From FEN-987 sp964598845 (lineage in GTDB: Archaea > Thermoproteota > Bathyarchaeia > 40CM-2-53-6): DNA of 64,000 bases. Positions 42,112 through 51,117 of the stretch are shown here, one piece after another (the stretch's first letter is position 1; each line of letters opens with the position of its first letter). The DNA lies in the NCBI GenBank assembly GCA_964598845.1, contig CAZRDM010000003.1, positions 62,001 through 126,000 on the forward strand, read 5' to 3'. Made by a program: the position numbers and the translations under genes. Under the pieces are notes generated by a model. It was not told the origin of the DNA. It ran no database searches and saw nothing but the letters and a program-made list of their open reading frames with translations.

Positions 42112-43530
42112 CTACTCACCCAAGAATGCTCTGGCTGCAGGATAGATCTCTGTAATTCTTTCCCGGACAAATATCTGATAGTATTGCTCAATTATTCCAA
42201 CCGTGAGCAAGATCCCTGTTCCTGATCCAAAAGCCCCCAAGAAGTCGGCCACCGCCGCAATCAAACCGATCAGCAAGCCACCCAAGATTGTGACTGTTGG
42301 AATATATCGCTGAAGAACCTGTCTGATGGGTACTTCGGATCTTCGGAACCCCTCGATCTGCATCCCAGAATCCAGTAGCTGCTTAGCTACCGTCCTTGCA
42401 TCCATCCCTCCAACTTCAACCCAGGTGACAGCGAAGAAGATACATGCAGCTATGAGAAGAACTGCGTAAACAACGGCCCTGAGAGGATCCCCTATGGCTA
42501 ACGAGAGGCTTCTTGGTGGAACCACATAGTAAACTAGGCCGCTAGACGGTTGATACTGGTTTCCTTGGATTGTAAACGTGCCGAGAAGGTTGAACCAGAA
42601 GTTGGTGTTTGAGCTATTGTATCTCTGCCATAGGATTTGGGTTATGAAGTAGATATTCCCGAAAAGGGCCGCTGCGAAGATCACAGGAATATTGGAAACA
42701 TAGAAGAGCTTCAGGGGGAATTTTCCGCGAAATCCACGATACCTAGCATAGGAGACTGGAATTTGAACACGCATCCCGTTGAAGTAGACAATTATCGCGA
42801 ATACTCCTATCGTGGTCAAGAATGCGACCATGTCTGGGAGACCCTGTTCTCTGTAGAAGATGCTCTTGATGTCCTGCCCGCTTACCACTCCCTGTGCGAA
42901 AGCCACTACTGCTCCTAGGTACTTGCCATCCGACATGGGACCCATCGGGGCGACTGAGTCCCACCAGATCGATGCTGCAACCCCTGCCGCGATGAAGAGG
43001 CTGATGCCGCTACCTAATCCCCAGCCTTTCTGGAGTAGCTCATCTAGCAGTAATACGATGATACCAGCCCCAATGAGTTGAAGCATTATCACAATTTCTG
43101 TTGCAACGCTCAGAACCCCGTATGTCCCTCCAATTATGTAGGCTGAGGCCTCGAATATCGTCATCACCACTGAGAGTATCTTGCTCGCGCTCGTGAAAAG
43201 CGAACGGTCCTCAGGATTGGTCATGTCCAAGTTTATCATCTTCGATCCTGCCAGAACCTGCAAGATCAATCCCGCAGTGACGATCGGCCCGATGCCTAAT
43301 TCCATCAAGGTCCCGCGGTTTGAAGCGAAGATCACTCTCAAAGAACCGAGGGGGTCGCTAACGCCTCCCACGCCCACCCCATATAGAGGAACCTGTGACA
43401 TTATGAAGTAGAGTATTAGAGCAATAGCCGTCCAGAATATCTTCTCGTTGAATGCGACTTTTCTATCAGGCGGCTTGATGTCTGGGAAGAATCGAGCGAG
43501 AGGCTTGAAGAGTTCTATGAAGCGTACCAT
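42112..43530 (-). CDS. secY: Preprotein translocase subunit SecY
   Basis: 472 aa with about ten transmembrane helices. IFWTAIALILYFIMSQVPLYG (TM1), plug-region SNRGTLMELGIGPIVTAGLI, GWGLGSGISLFIAAGVA and a cytosolic loop with PVSYARYRGFRGKFPLKLFY. Forms the Sec61-like channel; only a decayed SecE-like trace (61.6 kb) is seen in the window. Six bases after L15. Confidence 0.96.
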   Translation of the reverse strand: MVRFIELFKPLARFFPDIKPPDRKVAFNEKIFWTAIALILYFIMSQVPLYGVGVGGVSDPLGSLRVIFASNRGTLMELGIGPIVTAGLILQVLAGSKMINLDMTNPEDRSLFTSASKILSVVMTIFEASAYIIGGTYGVLSVATEIVIMLQLIGAGIIVLLLDELLQKGWGLGSGISLFIAAGVAASIWWDSVAPMGPMSDGKYLGAVVAFAQGVVSGQDIKSIFYREQGLPDMVAFLTTIGVFAIIVYFNGMRVQIPVSYARYRGFRGKFPLKLFYVSNIPVIFAAALFGNIYFITQILWQRYNSSNTNFWFNLLGTFTIQGNQYQPSSGLVYYVVPPRSLSLAIGDPLRAVVYAVLLIAACIFFAVTWVEVGGMDARTVAKQLLDSGMQIEGFRRSEVPIRQVLQRYIPTVTILGGLLIGLIAAVADFLGAFGSGTGILLTVGIIEQYYQIFVRERITEIYPAARAFLGE

Positions 43531-43536
43531 TCAGAG

Positions 43537-43983
43537 TCACTTTGCTCGAACGCTGAGAAGGACTTCGCCTCCAGCATCTTTGATCTTTTGAGTAGCGCTT
43601 TCAGAACATCGGTCTACTTTCACTAGCAAAGGCTTGGAAACTGAGCCGGTCCCCAGAAGCTTTCTAATGCCTAGCTGACCTAAGTCGATCACAACTCTTT
43701 GATCCTGGATTTGAGCCTTCTTCTCGGACATCAGTTTCTCAACCATCTCAGAGAGCTGCCATAGGTTCACTACTTCTCCGCTTCTTCTTTTCTGAGGGAC
43801 CGATACAAATCCGATCTTACCGATGAATTCCTTGTTCCTTATGACGCGCGACTTCTTATGCCTGAATCTTCCGGCTTGGCCGAAGCCCCCGCGCATCCCG
43901 CTGCCCCGATGCTGCCCAGAGGTGCCCCAACCATGGGTTCTTGACCCTCTGAGACGCCGCACTTTCCTGAATCTCGTGGCCAA
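43537..43983 (-). CDS. rplO: Ribosomal protein L15 (uL15)
   Basis: 148 aa: RFRKVRRLRGSRTHGWGTSGQHRGSG opening, GMRGGFGQAGRFRHKK, QDQRVVIDLGQLGIRKLLGTGSV and C-terminal DAGGEVLLSVRAK. A minus-strand TATA-like GATTTAAT near 44004-44012 suggests a near-leaderless start of the L15-SecY unit. Confidence 0.95.
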   Translation of the reverse strand: MATRFRKVRRLRGSRTHGWGTSGQHRGSGMRGGFGQAGRFRHKKSRVIRNKEFIGKIGFVSVPQKRRSGEVVNLWQLSEMVEKLMSEKKAQIQDQRVVIDLGQLGIRKLLGTGSVSKPLLVKVDRCSESATQKIKDAGGEVLLSVRAK

Positions 43984-44195
43984 CGGAACTATGCCTTCGC
44001 TAGATTAAATCGATCGCATGCGAGGCTGTGAGGTTTGGGAGTGCCCAAAATAAACATTTCCGGAAAAGCGACAATGATGTTTCAGGACGTTGTGGCAAAG
44101 ATTCCAAAGAAAACAATCCTCACCAAACAGTTCTGAGAACCCATTACGAACGACATCGAACTCTCAGTTTCCTGCGTCTGAAACTGAGCGGTACG

Positions 44196-44203
44196 TCTTA
44201 TAT
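44196..44203 (+). promoter_or_regulatory. Promoter of the threonine dehydrogenase operon
   Basis: TCTTATATG is a TATA-like box ~60 bp before the start at 44263, in the 279-bp divergent spacer shared with L15. Confidence 0.45.
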
Positions 44204-44262
44204 GTCCAAGGCTGGGAGGCGTTTGCCCGAACGAACGAGGGTCTAAAATGCGGAGGAAGAGC

Positions 44263-45237
44263 ATGAAGAGGATACTTGTCACTGGTGCTACCGGCCAGAT
44301 CGGGTCTGAGCTGGCCCTAGAACTCCGAAAGAAATATGGCAATGAGAATGTTGTTGCGGCTGGACACAAACGAGCACCGAGCGAAAACCTGCTGAAATCG
44401 GGCCCCTTTGAGACTGTTGACACCACGATGAAAGACAATCTTGCCAGAGTTGTGAAGGAGTATGATATTGACACAGTGTACCATCTAGCAGCAATGCTCT
44501 CGGCCGTGGGCGAGCAGAATCCGCAAGCGGCCTGGCACGTGAACATGGACGGCCTCCATAACGTCCTAGAGATTGCGAGAGAATACGAGCTGGTGAGGAT
44601 TTTCTGGCCGAGTTCTATCGCGGTCTTTGGACAGGAAGCACCACGCATTAACACACCTCAGTACTCGGTCCTAATTCCAAGCACGATGTATGGTGTCACC
44701 AAGGTCGCTGGAGAGCTCCTATGCAACTACTACTTCACTCGATTTGGTGTCGATGTTCGCAGCGTCCGTTATCCTGGGATCATAAGCAGCGAGACTCCGC
44801 CGGGCGGCGGGACAACGGACTACGCTGTGGAGATATTCTATGAAGCGATCAAGAAGAAGCGGTACATATGCTTTGTGAGGGAAGACACGGTTCTACCGAT
44901 GATGTACATGCCCGACTGCATGAAGGCAGCAATTGATCTAATGGATGCTGACTCTTCAGCAATAGAATGCCGGACAAGCTACAATTTGACATCAATGAGC
45001 TTCTCAGCAGGAGAACTTGCGGCTGAAATTAGGAAGTACTATCCAGAATTCAAATGCGACTTCAAACCTGACTTCAGACAGCAGATTGCAGATTCATGGC
45101 CCATGTCGATAGATGACGGGAGAGCACGCAAAGATTGGGATTGGAAGCCCACATACGACCTCAGTGCAATGACAAAGGACATGATAGAAAAACTGACGCA
45201 AAAGCTTGAGATGAAAATCCTATCCAGCAAGAGTTGA
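44263..45237 (+). CDS. L-threonine 3-dehydrogenase, SDR/epimerase type
   Basis: 324 aa. Rossmann start MKRILVTGATGQIGSELALEL, PSSIAVFGQEAPR with active-site MYGVTKVAGELLCNYY (Tyr-x3-Lys) and RYPGIISSETPPGGGTTDYAV, diagnostic of the short-chain TDH family. Oxidises threonine to 2-amino-3-ketobutyrate. ATG 44263 has GGAGGAAG upstream; ATG 44248 is an alternative. Followed by its pathway partner KBL. Confidence 0.92.
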   Translation: MKRILVTGATGQIGSELALELRKKYGNENVVAAGHKRAPSENLLKSGPFETVDTTMKDNLARVVKEYDIDTVYHLAAMLSAVGEQNPQAAWHVNMDGLHNVLEIAREYELVRIFWPSSIAVFGQEAPRINTPQYSVLIPSTMYGVTKVAGELLCNYYFTRFGVDVRSVRYPGIISSETPPGGGTTDYAVEIFYEAIKKKRYICFVREDTVLPMMYMPDCMKAAIDLMDADSSAIECRTSYNLTSMSFSAGELAAEIRKYYPEFKCDFKPDFRQQIADSWPMSIDDGRARKDWDWKPTYDLSAMTKDMIEKLTQKLEMKILSSKS

Positions 45238-45275
45238 GCAAGGGAGTAGAAGGATAAAGTAAAGAGGGTTACAGA

Positions 45276-46469
45276 TTGCAAAACTCTACAGCCTTTCTAC
45301 GAGAAGAATACGACGAATTGGTTAGGAACGAACTTGACTGGAAACTACGCGTTTTGCAGGGCCCGAGTACGCCTTGGTGCACGGTTGACGGAAGAAAGGT
45401 TTTGATGTTCTGCTCTAACAACTACCTTGGTTTGAGCAATCATCCGAAACTGAAGGAGGCAGCAGTAAGGGCCATTCAGAGTCATGGCGTTGGTTCGGGT
45501 TCCGTGCGTCCCATAGCGGGGAACATGGATCTGCACGTTGAACTTGAAAGACGCCTAGCAAAGTTCAAGCATGCAGAGGCCTCGCTAGTCTACCAGACAG
45601 GTTTTGCAGCCAATTCCGGCCTGATTCCACAACTTGCCGGGAAAGGCGACGTGATTGTAAGCGATGAACTGAACCATGGAAGCATAATCGACGGTGTTCG
45701 GCTGTCGTACGCGGAGAGAGCCGTTTACAAGCATACAGACACGCAGGATTTGAAGCGCGTCTTGGAGGAGACAGAAAAACACGATCCCCCGTATAGACGC
45801 ATCCTCATAATTACCGATGGAGTCTTCTCAATGGACGGTGATATCGCCCCCTTGGACGAAATAGCGAAGCTGGGCGCAGAACACAATGCGATGGTTTACG
45901 TGGACGACGCCCACGGGGAAGGCGTGTTGGGCGAAGGTGGAAGAGGCATCGTCTCGCATTTCAAGCTCGACCGCGATAAGGTGCATGTTGAAATGGGCAC
46001 CTTCTCCAAGGCGTTTGGTGTGGTGGGTGGACACATCTCAGGGTCAATAGATTTGATCAACTTCTCCTACAACAAGTCGCGGACATGGCTCCTTAGTGGC
46101 TCACATCCCCCCGGTGTTGCAGCTGCTTGCATAGCCGCGATCGATATTCTGGAAACGGAGCCATGGCATGTTCAGAATCTATGGGAGAATACCCGATACT
46201 TCAAGAAGACCATGAAAGATTTGGGATTCAACATAGGCAACAGCGCAACCCCGATCACGCCGATCATAGTTGGCGAAAGCGGCCTTGCGAAGAGATTGAG
46301 CGCAGGACTGTTTGAGAAAAGTGTCTTTGCCTTGCCAATAGTCTATCCGATGGTGGCCCGGGACAAGGCTCGAATAAGAACGATCATGAACGCCGCATTG
46401 ACGAAGGACGACTTGAACTTCGCCATCGAGGCTTTCGAGAAGATCGCAAGGGAACTACACATAATTTAG
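45276..46469 (+). CDS. kbl: 2-Amino-3-ketobutyrate coenzyme A ligase
   Basis: 397 aa PLP enzyme of the alpha-oxoamine synthase family. CSNNYLGLSNHPKLKEAAV, GSVRPIAGNMDLHVELERRL, SDELNHGSIIDGVRLS, DDAHGEGVLGEGGRGIV and the PLP-Lys region GTFSKAFGVVGGHISGS. Cleaves aminoketobutyrate with CoA to glycine and acetyl-CoA. TTG start at 45276. The TDH-KBL pair forms a complete threonine-to-glycine route. Confidence 0.92.
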   Translation: MQNSTAFLREEYDELVRNELDWKLRVLQGPSTPWCTVDGRKVLMFCSNNYLGLSNHPKLKEAAVRAIQSHGVGSGSVRPIAGNMDLHVELERRLAKFKHAEASLVYQTGFAANSGLIPQLAGKGDVIVSDELNHGSIIDGVRLSYAERAVYKHTDTQDLKRVLEETEKHDPPYRRILIITDGVFSMDGDIAPLDEIAKLGAEHNAMVYVDDAHGEGVLGEGGRGIVSHFKLDRDKVHVEMGTFSKAFGVVGGHISGSIDLINFSYNKSRTWLLSGSHPPGVAAACIAAIDILETEPWHVQNLWENTRYFKKTMKDLGFNIGNSATPITPIIVGESGLAKRLSAGLFEKSVFALPIVYPMVARDKARIRTIMNAALTKDDLNFAIEAFEKIARELHII

Positions 46470-46483
46470 GGCGTCTTTCCCCC

Positions 46484-47137
46484 TCAGCTGACCCAGTCCT
46501 TAGGGGTCACGATCCGGAAGGTGCTACGAAGGGCATCGTACACGGCATACGCCATCGATCCAAGGGTGCTCGTGGAACCAAAACTCCTACTCCAGCAATC
46601 CTTGACGCCTGCTAGTGTGAGAATAGTCTTGGGAATTTCTCCGCCGACCAGGCCCAATCCTCGAGGACCTGGGATTATCTCGATCCCTACACTGCCAGTT
46701 TTCCCTCTCACCTTGAATGGTATTGAGTGAGATTGGCCGCATCCGCATTCCCAGCTACCACATCCACGACGGATTGGAACGACGTTCACCTTAGCTGCGA
46801 GTGTGGCTTTGTCGATCGCGGTGCGTACCTGTTTTGCTTTGCCTCCTCCTAGGCCTAGGAATCCTGAGCCATTTCCCACTGCGACTATTGCTTTGAATCT
46901 CGACCTCTCGCCTGCGTCGGTCTGTTTCTGAACGAAACCTATTCCCAGAACTTCCTGTCTCAGACTTGGGAGGAGAAGATCCACAATTTCGGGTTCTTTG
47001 ATCTTCAACCCCTGTGTGAAGATATCCTCCAGAGATACAATCTGACCGGCTTGGACCATCCTACCAAGTTTGGTTTTGGGAGCCCAGACTGCTTCAGCCT
47101 TGGCTGTTTCGCGCTTCCGAGTTTGCGCTGCGTGCAT
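46484..47137 (-). CDS. rps5: Ribosomal protein S5 (uS5)
   Basis: 217 aa. EPEIVDLLLPSLRQEVLGIGFVQKQTDAGERSRF spans the start (~48-80); GNGSGFLGLGGGKAKQV, VVPIRRGCGSWECGCGQ with archaeal Cys insert, and GLVGGEIPKTILTLAGVKDCW. Six bases after L19e; the L18 gene expected between them is absent. Confidence 0.96.
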   Translation of the reverse strand: MHAAQTRKRETAKAEAVWAPKTKLGRMVQAGQIVSLEDIFTQGLKIKEPEIVDLLLPSLRQEVLGIGFVQKQTDAGERSRFKAIVAVGNGSGFLGLGGGKAKQVRTAIDKATLAAKVNVVPIRRGCGSWECGCGQSHSIPFKVRGKTGSVGIEIIPGPRGLGLVGGEIPKTILTLAGVKDCWSRSFGSTSTLGSMAYAVYDALRSTFRIVTPKDWVS

Positions 47138-47143
47138 GTTACC

Positions 47144-47587
47144 TTACCTTCGCCTTGCCAGCTTGTGCGCTTCTATGTACTCATCCAAGTGGGCTGCGCT
47201 TCTGAAGGTCCCACCTTTAGCCATCAGTGAAAGCTTACGATAAGTCTGTGTCGTAATGAACCTCCTGTCGCGCAGGGTTAGGAGCCTTCTGCGTATCGAT
47301 CTGATGCGGATTACCCAGCTCCTCTTTCCGTGTTGTCTACTCCCCTTCGCGCTGCCAGGACCCTTGTGCCGTCCAGCCTCTCGCTCCCTAGTTCGAGTTC
47401 TCTTCCTTCCCCTACTGATGCCAGTTGCAGGAAGCCTCCTAATGCTGCCTTCATGAATCAACTTTCTAATCTCGTCTCGAGTTATGGCGGATGATACTCT
47501 CTCTGTATCATCCGGATCTATCCAAATTCTACTCGCCCCCACTTTGAGCAGCTCTGCGGCCAGCCGTTTCTGGTTTACAAGGCTCAT
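47144..47587 (-). CDS. rpl19e: Ribosomal protein L19e (eL19)
   Basis: 147 aa from the Met at 47587 (M-S-L-V-N-Q-K-R-L); the longer frame to 47704 overlaps L32e and is not family-like. KVGASRIWIDPDDTERVSSAITRD covers ~15-38, then SRGRKRTRTREREAGRHKGPGS and a basic C-terminus. Confidence 0.95.
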   Translation of the reverse strand: MSLVNQKRLAAELLKVGASRIWIDPDDTERVSSAITRDEIRKLIHEGSIRRLPATGISRGRKRTRTREREAGRHKGPGSAKGSRQHGKRSWVIRIRSIRRRLLTLRDRRFITTQTYRKLSLMAKGGTFRSAAHLDEYIEAHKLARRR

Positions 47588-47597
47588 GTTATTCGAC

Positions 47598-48089
47598 CTA
47601 CTGTTGCTGTTCCCCAGCCTCGGAAGTCTCGGACTTGCTGTTCTCTTCCTCTTCTTTGTCAGAGGTTTCTGCCGGCTCTTGCTTCTCGGCCGAGGTCTCT
47701 TCATGCGTTGGTTCAGTGACGACCTCCGGTTCAGGGGCCTTCTTGGGACTTGGATTTACTATCGTGATATTCAGTTTCTTCGCCTGATCTAGGATGAGAA
47801 CCCTCTTTCTTTCACCCACAGTGTGAGCGATCCGGGCAACCTGCGTTCTCGGGTCCAGTTTCTCAAGATCTTTGGGCCGCCGTATGACTACTTCCTTACG
47901 ACCTGACGGATGAAGCCCCTTCTTCGCTTTCTGTCTTGAGTATCCTACTTTAACTATGGGTGGCCAGCCTTTCTTGCTCCGCCTCATCCGGCTGCTCTTC
48001 CCACGTGGAGCTCTCCAAGACTCCTTAACTCTCTTGTATCGCCAGCTTTCTTCCCGCACAAACCGTGGCTTGGTATATGATCTTGACAT
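47598..48089 (-). CDS. rpl32e: Ribosomal protein L32e (eL32)
   Basis: 163 aa. PRFVREESWRYKRVKESWRAPRGKSSRM, GWPPIVKVGYSRQKAKKGLHPSG and TVGERKRVLILDQAKKLNITIVN. An unusual ~45-residue Glu/Ser/Pro-rich acidic tail follows the domain. Confidence 0.95.
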   Translation of the reverse strand: MSRSYTKPRFVREESWRYKRVKESWRAPRGKSSRMRRSKKGWPPIVKVGYSRQKAKKGLHPSGRKEVVIRRPKDLEKLDPRTQVARIAHTVGERKRVLILDQAKKLNITIVNPSPKKAPEPEVVTEPTHEETSAEKQEPAETSDKEEEENSKSETSEAGEQQQ

Positions 48090-48090
48090 G

Positions 48091-48642
48091 TCACATTCCT
48101 TCCGATTTGTCGAAAACGTAGATTCCGTCCAAAAAGACCCGCTGATCCTTGTCCTTTATCTTCGTAGCTGCTTCGATGTTTGCGCCCGTTTGACTTACGT
48201 CCCTGAGGTTGTTGCCTTGCACATATATTTCGTCCCCAGCCACTTTGACCTTAGCGGATCCAACGATCCTCGCGATTCTAGGTGTCTTCTCTCCCGTGAA
48301 ATTCTCTATCATGACCCTGCGCTCCTTTTCCTGAATCTTAATCGTCATGGGGAAATGTGCGTAGACGATCTTTAGTTTGCATGTATAGCCCGATGTGACG
48401 CCGCGTATCATGTTTCTGAGGTGAGCGAGAGCCGTTCCCACTAGGGCGACCTCACGTTTCCTAGCCCAAGGTCTGTAGACTCGTATTGCCCCACCCTCCA
48501 GAGCGAAGTACACAGGGAGGTGCGAAAAATCCTCTTCCAGCGTCCCACCAGGTCCCGTGACTCTGACCTTTCTACCGTCTATGGTCAGCTGAACACTTTC
48601 AGGAATAGTCATTGATTTCTGAGCTAACTCAACGAGAACCAT
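48091..48642 (-). CDS. rplF: Ribosomal protein L6 (uL6)
   Basis: 183 aa, two L6 repeats. SVQLTIDGRKVRVTGPGGTLEED, NMIRGVTSGYTCKLKIVYAHFPMTI and VRGSAKVKVAGDEIYVQGNNLRDVSQTGANIEA (read across ~125-160). Starts 11 bp after the S14 stop; the usual intervening S8 gene is missing. Confidence 0.95.
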   Translation of the reverse strand: MVLVELAQKSMTIPESVQLTIDGRKVRVTGPGGTLEEDFSHLPVYFALEGGAIRVYRPWARKREVALVGTALAHLRNMIRGVTSGYTCKLKIVYAHFPMTIKIQEKERRVMIENFTGEKTPRIARIVGSAKVKVAGDEIYVQGNNLRDVSQTGANIEAATKIKDKDQRVFLDGIYVFDKSEGM

Positions 48643-48652
48643 GGTTCACACT

Positions 48653-48817
48653 CTACATGTATTTCTTGAAACCGAGATTTGGAGCCAATTCGCGGAAGCA
48701 TTGGCGACACAGGTAGAGATCATACTTCCGTATTATGGGACCATACTGACCACATCTTCTGCAGGGCCGGCTGCCCTTGCCGAATTTCCTAACCTTCTTG
48801 GCCTTCTGCTTTGCCAT
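48653..48817 (-). CDS. rps14: Ribosomal protein S14 (uS14), zinc type
   Basis: 54 aa, read from ATG 48817: M-A-K-Q-K-A-K-K, then FGKGSRPCRRCGQYGPIIRK and LYLCRQCFRELAPNLGFKKY. The zinc-binding Cys are in CRRC and CRQC. Too short for many ORF callers. Its start overlaps nothing; the L5 stop is 4 bp upstream. Confidence 0.95.
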   Translation of the reverse strand: MAKQKAKKVRKFGKGSRPCRRCGQYGPIIRKYDLYLCRQCFRELAPNLGFKKYM

Positions 48818-48821
48818 TTTG

Positions 48822-49361
48822 CTAGGCCTCGCTTACTCGGACTCGGAAGTTTTGCGTAACGAACTTGAAGGCTTCTTCTCTTGTGACGCCGTGCGATCTG
48901 CCTACCGGCGCAGGTCTTATTCTTCTCCTCTTTATTCTGTAGCCCGGGCGTTCAAGTGTCCCAATAACATCCATTCCGAATATGCCCAGTTCTGGCACAT
49001 ACTTCGTCCCCGGGATCTCGATATGTTCCTTGATCCCGAAAGCGAAGTTCCCATTCTCATCGAAGTTGGAGCTCTCGAGAGCGTTTCCCACAGCCTCTAG
49101 ACTGCGCTTCAGGAAAGCTTTAGCCCTCTCACCTCTGAGTGTTGTCATACAGGCGATGGGCTCGCCTTTTCGGATACCGAAGTCCTTCAGCGTTTTCTTA
49201 GCCTGTCTCGTACAGGGCTTCTGACCAGTTATTTCACCTAGAACCTTCTTCGCCTTCTCGAGAATCTCTCCAGACTTTCCAACACTAATGTGTACCGTGA
49301 CCTTCGCAAGCCTGACTTCACGCATCGGGTTTTCGGGGAGAGACTCAGCGACTGTTTCCAT
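48822..49361 (-). CDS. rplE: Ribosomal protein L5 (uL5)
   Basis: 179 aa. NPMREVRLAKVTVHISVGKSGEIL, ITGQKPCTRQAKKTLKDFGIRKGEPIAC over ~45-72, then FGIKEHIEIPGTKYVPELGIFGMDVIGTL and a basic RIKRRRIRPAP. Directly follows S4e. Confidence 0.96.
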   Translation of the reverse strand: METVAESLPENPMREVRLAKVTVHISVGKSGEILEKAKKVLGEITGQKPCTRQAKKTLKDFGIRKGEPIACMTTLRGERAKAFLKRSLEAVGNALESSNFDENGNFAFGIKEHIEIPGTKYVPELGIFGMDVIGTLERPGYRIKRRRIRPAPVGRSHGVTREEAFKFVTQNFRVRVSEA

Positions 49362-49363
49362 CC

Positions 49364-50107
49364 CTAAGAAGCCTCCAGCTTGATCATGGGTTTCTCGGTT
49401 CCGACAGCGAACGTATAGTCAACCATCGTATCCAACGTGCTTCCCGTGGCATCTTCGATCGTAACCATGGCTGGCCTGGTCGCGGTGCCTCGTTTAAGTT
49501 CCACAATCTTGCCGCTTTTTCCTAGATTGCGACCGGCAACTACTAACGCGAAGTTGCCCTTCTCAAACTTGATATGGCTGAGAACTCTCTGTTGTGGAAT
49601 ACCGATCCTCAAGGTATCGTTGGTTGAGTAAGACCCAACCTCACGCTCATCCGAAGAGACAATGATATTCCGCCCATCGTGCGTTCCGAACTGTACCGCG
49701 CCCCTAGGGGTTGTTGTCTTGCGATAGACTTTGCAGAGTTTGAACTTGGCTTCATCCTTCGGTATCCTGACTAACGAGAGGCCTTTCCCTTCCAAGGGAA
49801 GAACCCTGTACGTTTGATTAGCATCCAAGATCTCTACTACATCCATCAAACCAACAGGGTAGTTCTTCTCGAGTCTCACTCTGCCATCAATCTTGATCTT
49901 GCCATGGGCTAGAATACTCGCAACCTCTCTTCGAGTTCTTGCTAGCCGGAGATCGTCGCGAATAATGAGCTCCAAGGGCAAAGAGGAAGATAACCTGTGT
50001 GGGCCCGGACTTGGCTTAGGAGCCCAGGTTGCTTCCTTTCGGTGAATTGGCCAGAACCAAGGTGATGGCAAGCGTTTGAGATGCCCAAGTCCGCCCTTCC
50101 GAGCCAT
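49364..50107 (-). CDS. rps4e: Ribosomal protein S4e (eS4)
   Basis: 247 aa. GHLKRLPSPWFWPIHRKEATWAPKPSPGPH, an S4-like RNA-binding motif RTRREVASILAHGKIKIDGRVR and a C-terminal KOW segment VVAGRNLGKSGKIVELKRG. Overlap-free, 2 bp from L24. Confidence 0.96.
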   Translation of the reverse strand: MARKGGLGHLKRLPSPWFWPIHRKEATWAPKPSPGPHRLSSSLPLELIIRDDLRLARTRREVASILAHGKIKIDGRVRLEKNYPVGLMDVVEILDANQTYRVLPLEGKGLSLVRIPKDEAKFKLCKVYRKTTTPRGAVQFGTHDGRNIIVSSDEREVGSYSTNDTLRIGIPQQRVLSHIKFEKGNFALVVAGRNLGKSGKIVELKRGTATRPAMVTIEDATGSTLDTMVDYTFAVGTEKPMIKLEAS

Positions 50108-50109
50108 TC

Positions 50110-50508
50110 CTAGGCCTCCACTTCAACCTCTGGCTTCGCCTCAGATGTCCTGATCGATTGTGCACGCCATTTGTCGTCAAGATTCAATCTGGTAATGACA
50201 ACCTTAGAACTGTGGACAGATACGTTCGTTGAGGTACCCGAAACCTTCTCTCGAGTAACTCCCTCCACGAAGAGGCGTTGCCTTCTCGTTTCAACTCGTG
50301 TTACCTTGCCTTCAACACCCGCAAAGTCCCCCCGGATGATTTTTACCGTGTCCCCTTGGCGTACAGGGTAAGACCTCCTCCCCATGCTCGCCTTGAGTTC
50401 CTCGGAAAGGGGTGCGGACAGAAGCTTCCTGATCCTGTGCCCTGGACTCTCGTAAAGAAGTCTCCTTTGCCTTGACGGTTTCTTCACTGCGAGTGACATC
50501 GAGTCCAC
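50110..50508 (-). CDS. rplX: Ribosomal protein L24 (uL24)
   Basis: 132 aa. RRLLYESPGHRIRKLLSAPLSEELKASMG spans ~15-43, then the KOW motif QGDTVKIIRGDFAGVEGKV and a tail rich in Glu/Val. Follows L14 by 2 bp. Confidence 0.95.
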   Translation of the reverse strand: MDSMSLAVKKPSRQRRLLYESPGHRIRKLLSAPLSEELKASMGRRSYPVRQGDTVKIIRGDFAGVEGKVTRVETRRQRLFVEGVTREKVSGTSTNVSVHSSKVVITRLNLDDKWRAQSIRTSEAKPEVEVEA

Positions 50509-50510
50509 TT

Positions 50511-50948
50511 TCAGATTATTATGCTCGCCAGATTAGCGACCCGAGGCCACCGCTCCGCGGCCTCTTTAGCAACCGGCCCACGTATCTCCGTTCCCTTGAG
50601 CTCACCCTCTGGTGTCATGATGACGGCCGCATTATCATGGAAAGAAAGCCTCGTCCCGTCAGGTCTTCTGAATTGTCTAACCTGGCGCACAACAACAGCG
50701 GGAAACATCTGGCGTCTAAGGTCTGGTGTCCCTCTCGAGACTGAGACCATGACCATGTCCCCGACGCATGCCTCCGGTACTCTCCTAAGACGGCTGTGGA
50801 ATCCCAAAACTTGAATCAGCTTCAACTCCTTTGCTCCGGTATTGTCAGCACAGTTGAGGCGGCTTCCGTTAGGGAGACCTCTCGCAATGTGCGGTCTGTA
50901 CTCTACCATGCCTTTCGCGGAGACTGCGCGGGTCTTAGGAACTGGCAC
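50511..50948 (-). CDS. rplN: Ribosomal protein L14 (uL14)
   Basis: 145 aa. LPNGSRLNCADNTGAKELKLIQV, VGDMVMVSVSRGTPDLRRQMFP and GTRLSFHDNAAVIMTPEGELKGTEIRGP over ~98-125. The 733-bp space upstream separates it from S17, so L14 probably heads a transcription unit running to S5. Confidence 0.96.
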   Translation of the reverse strand: MPVPKTRAVSAKGMVEYRPHIARGLPNGSRLNCADNTGAKELKLIQVLGFHSRLRRVPEACVGDMVMVSVSRGTPDLRRQMFPAVVVRQVRQFRRPDGTRLSFHDNAAVIMTPEGELKGTEIRGPVAKEAAERWPRVANLASIII

Positions 50949-51117
50949 TGTAATCTCACGTAGGCCGCTGCAGAAGGCTCCTGCAACAAATTAAGGTTAT
51001 GGACGTAGAAATTGCGACTCTTCGAGTCAAAGGATGAATGCCCGTCATGCTTGCATCCAGCCAACTAGCTGAATCGTCAAGAATTTCCATTAACAATGTG
51101 TCGGATAGATTGCCCGT
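50949..51117. other. Non-coding spacer upstream of L14
   Basis: No gene seen. Contains AT-rich tracts that could serve as the L14 promoter on the minus strand, but no box stands out clearly. Confidence 0.4.

Noticed and set aside
47484..47792. Leucine-rich 102-codon frame that looks like a membrane protein opposite L19e/L32e
   Set aside because: Hydrophobicity arises from the antisense of Lys/Glu/Arg-rich ribosomal codons; no start signals.
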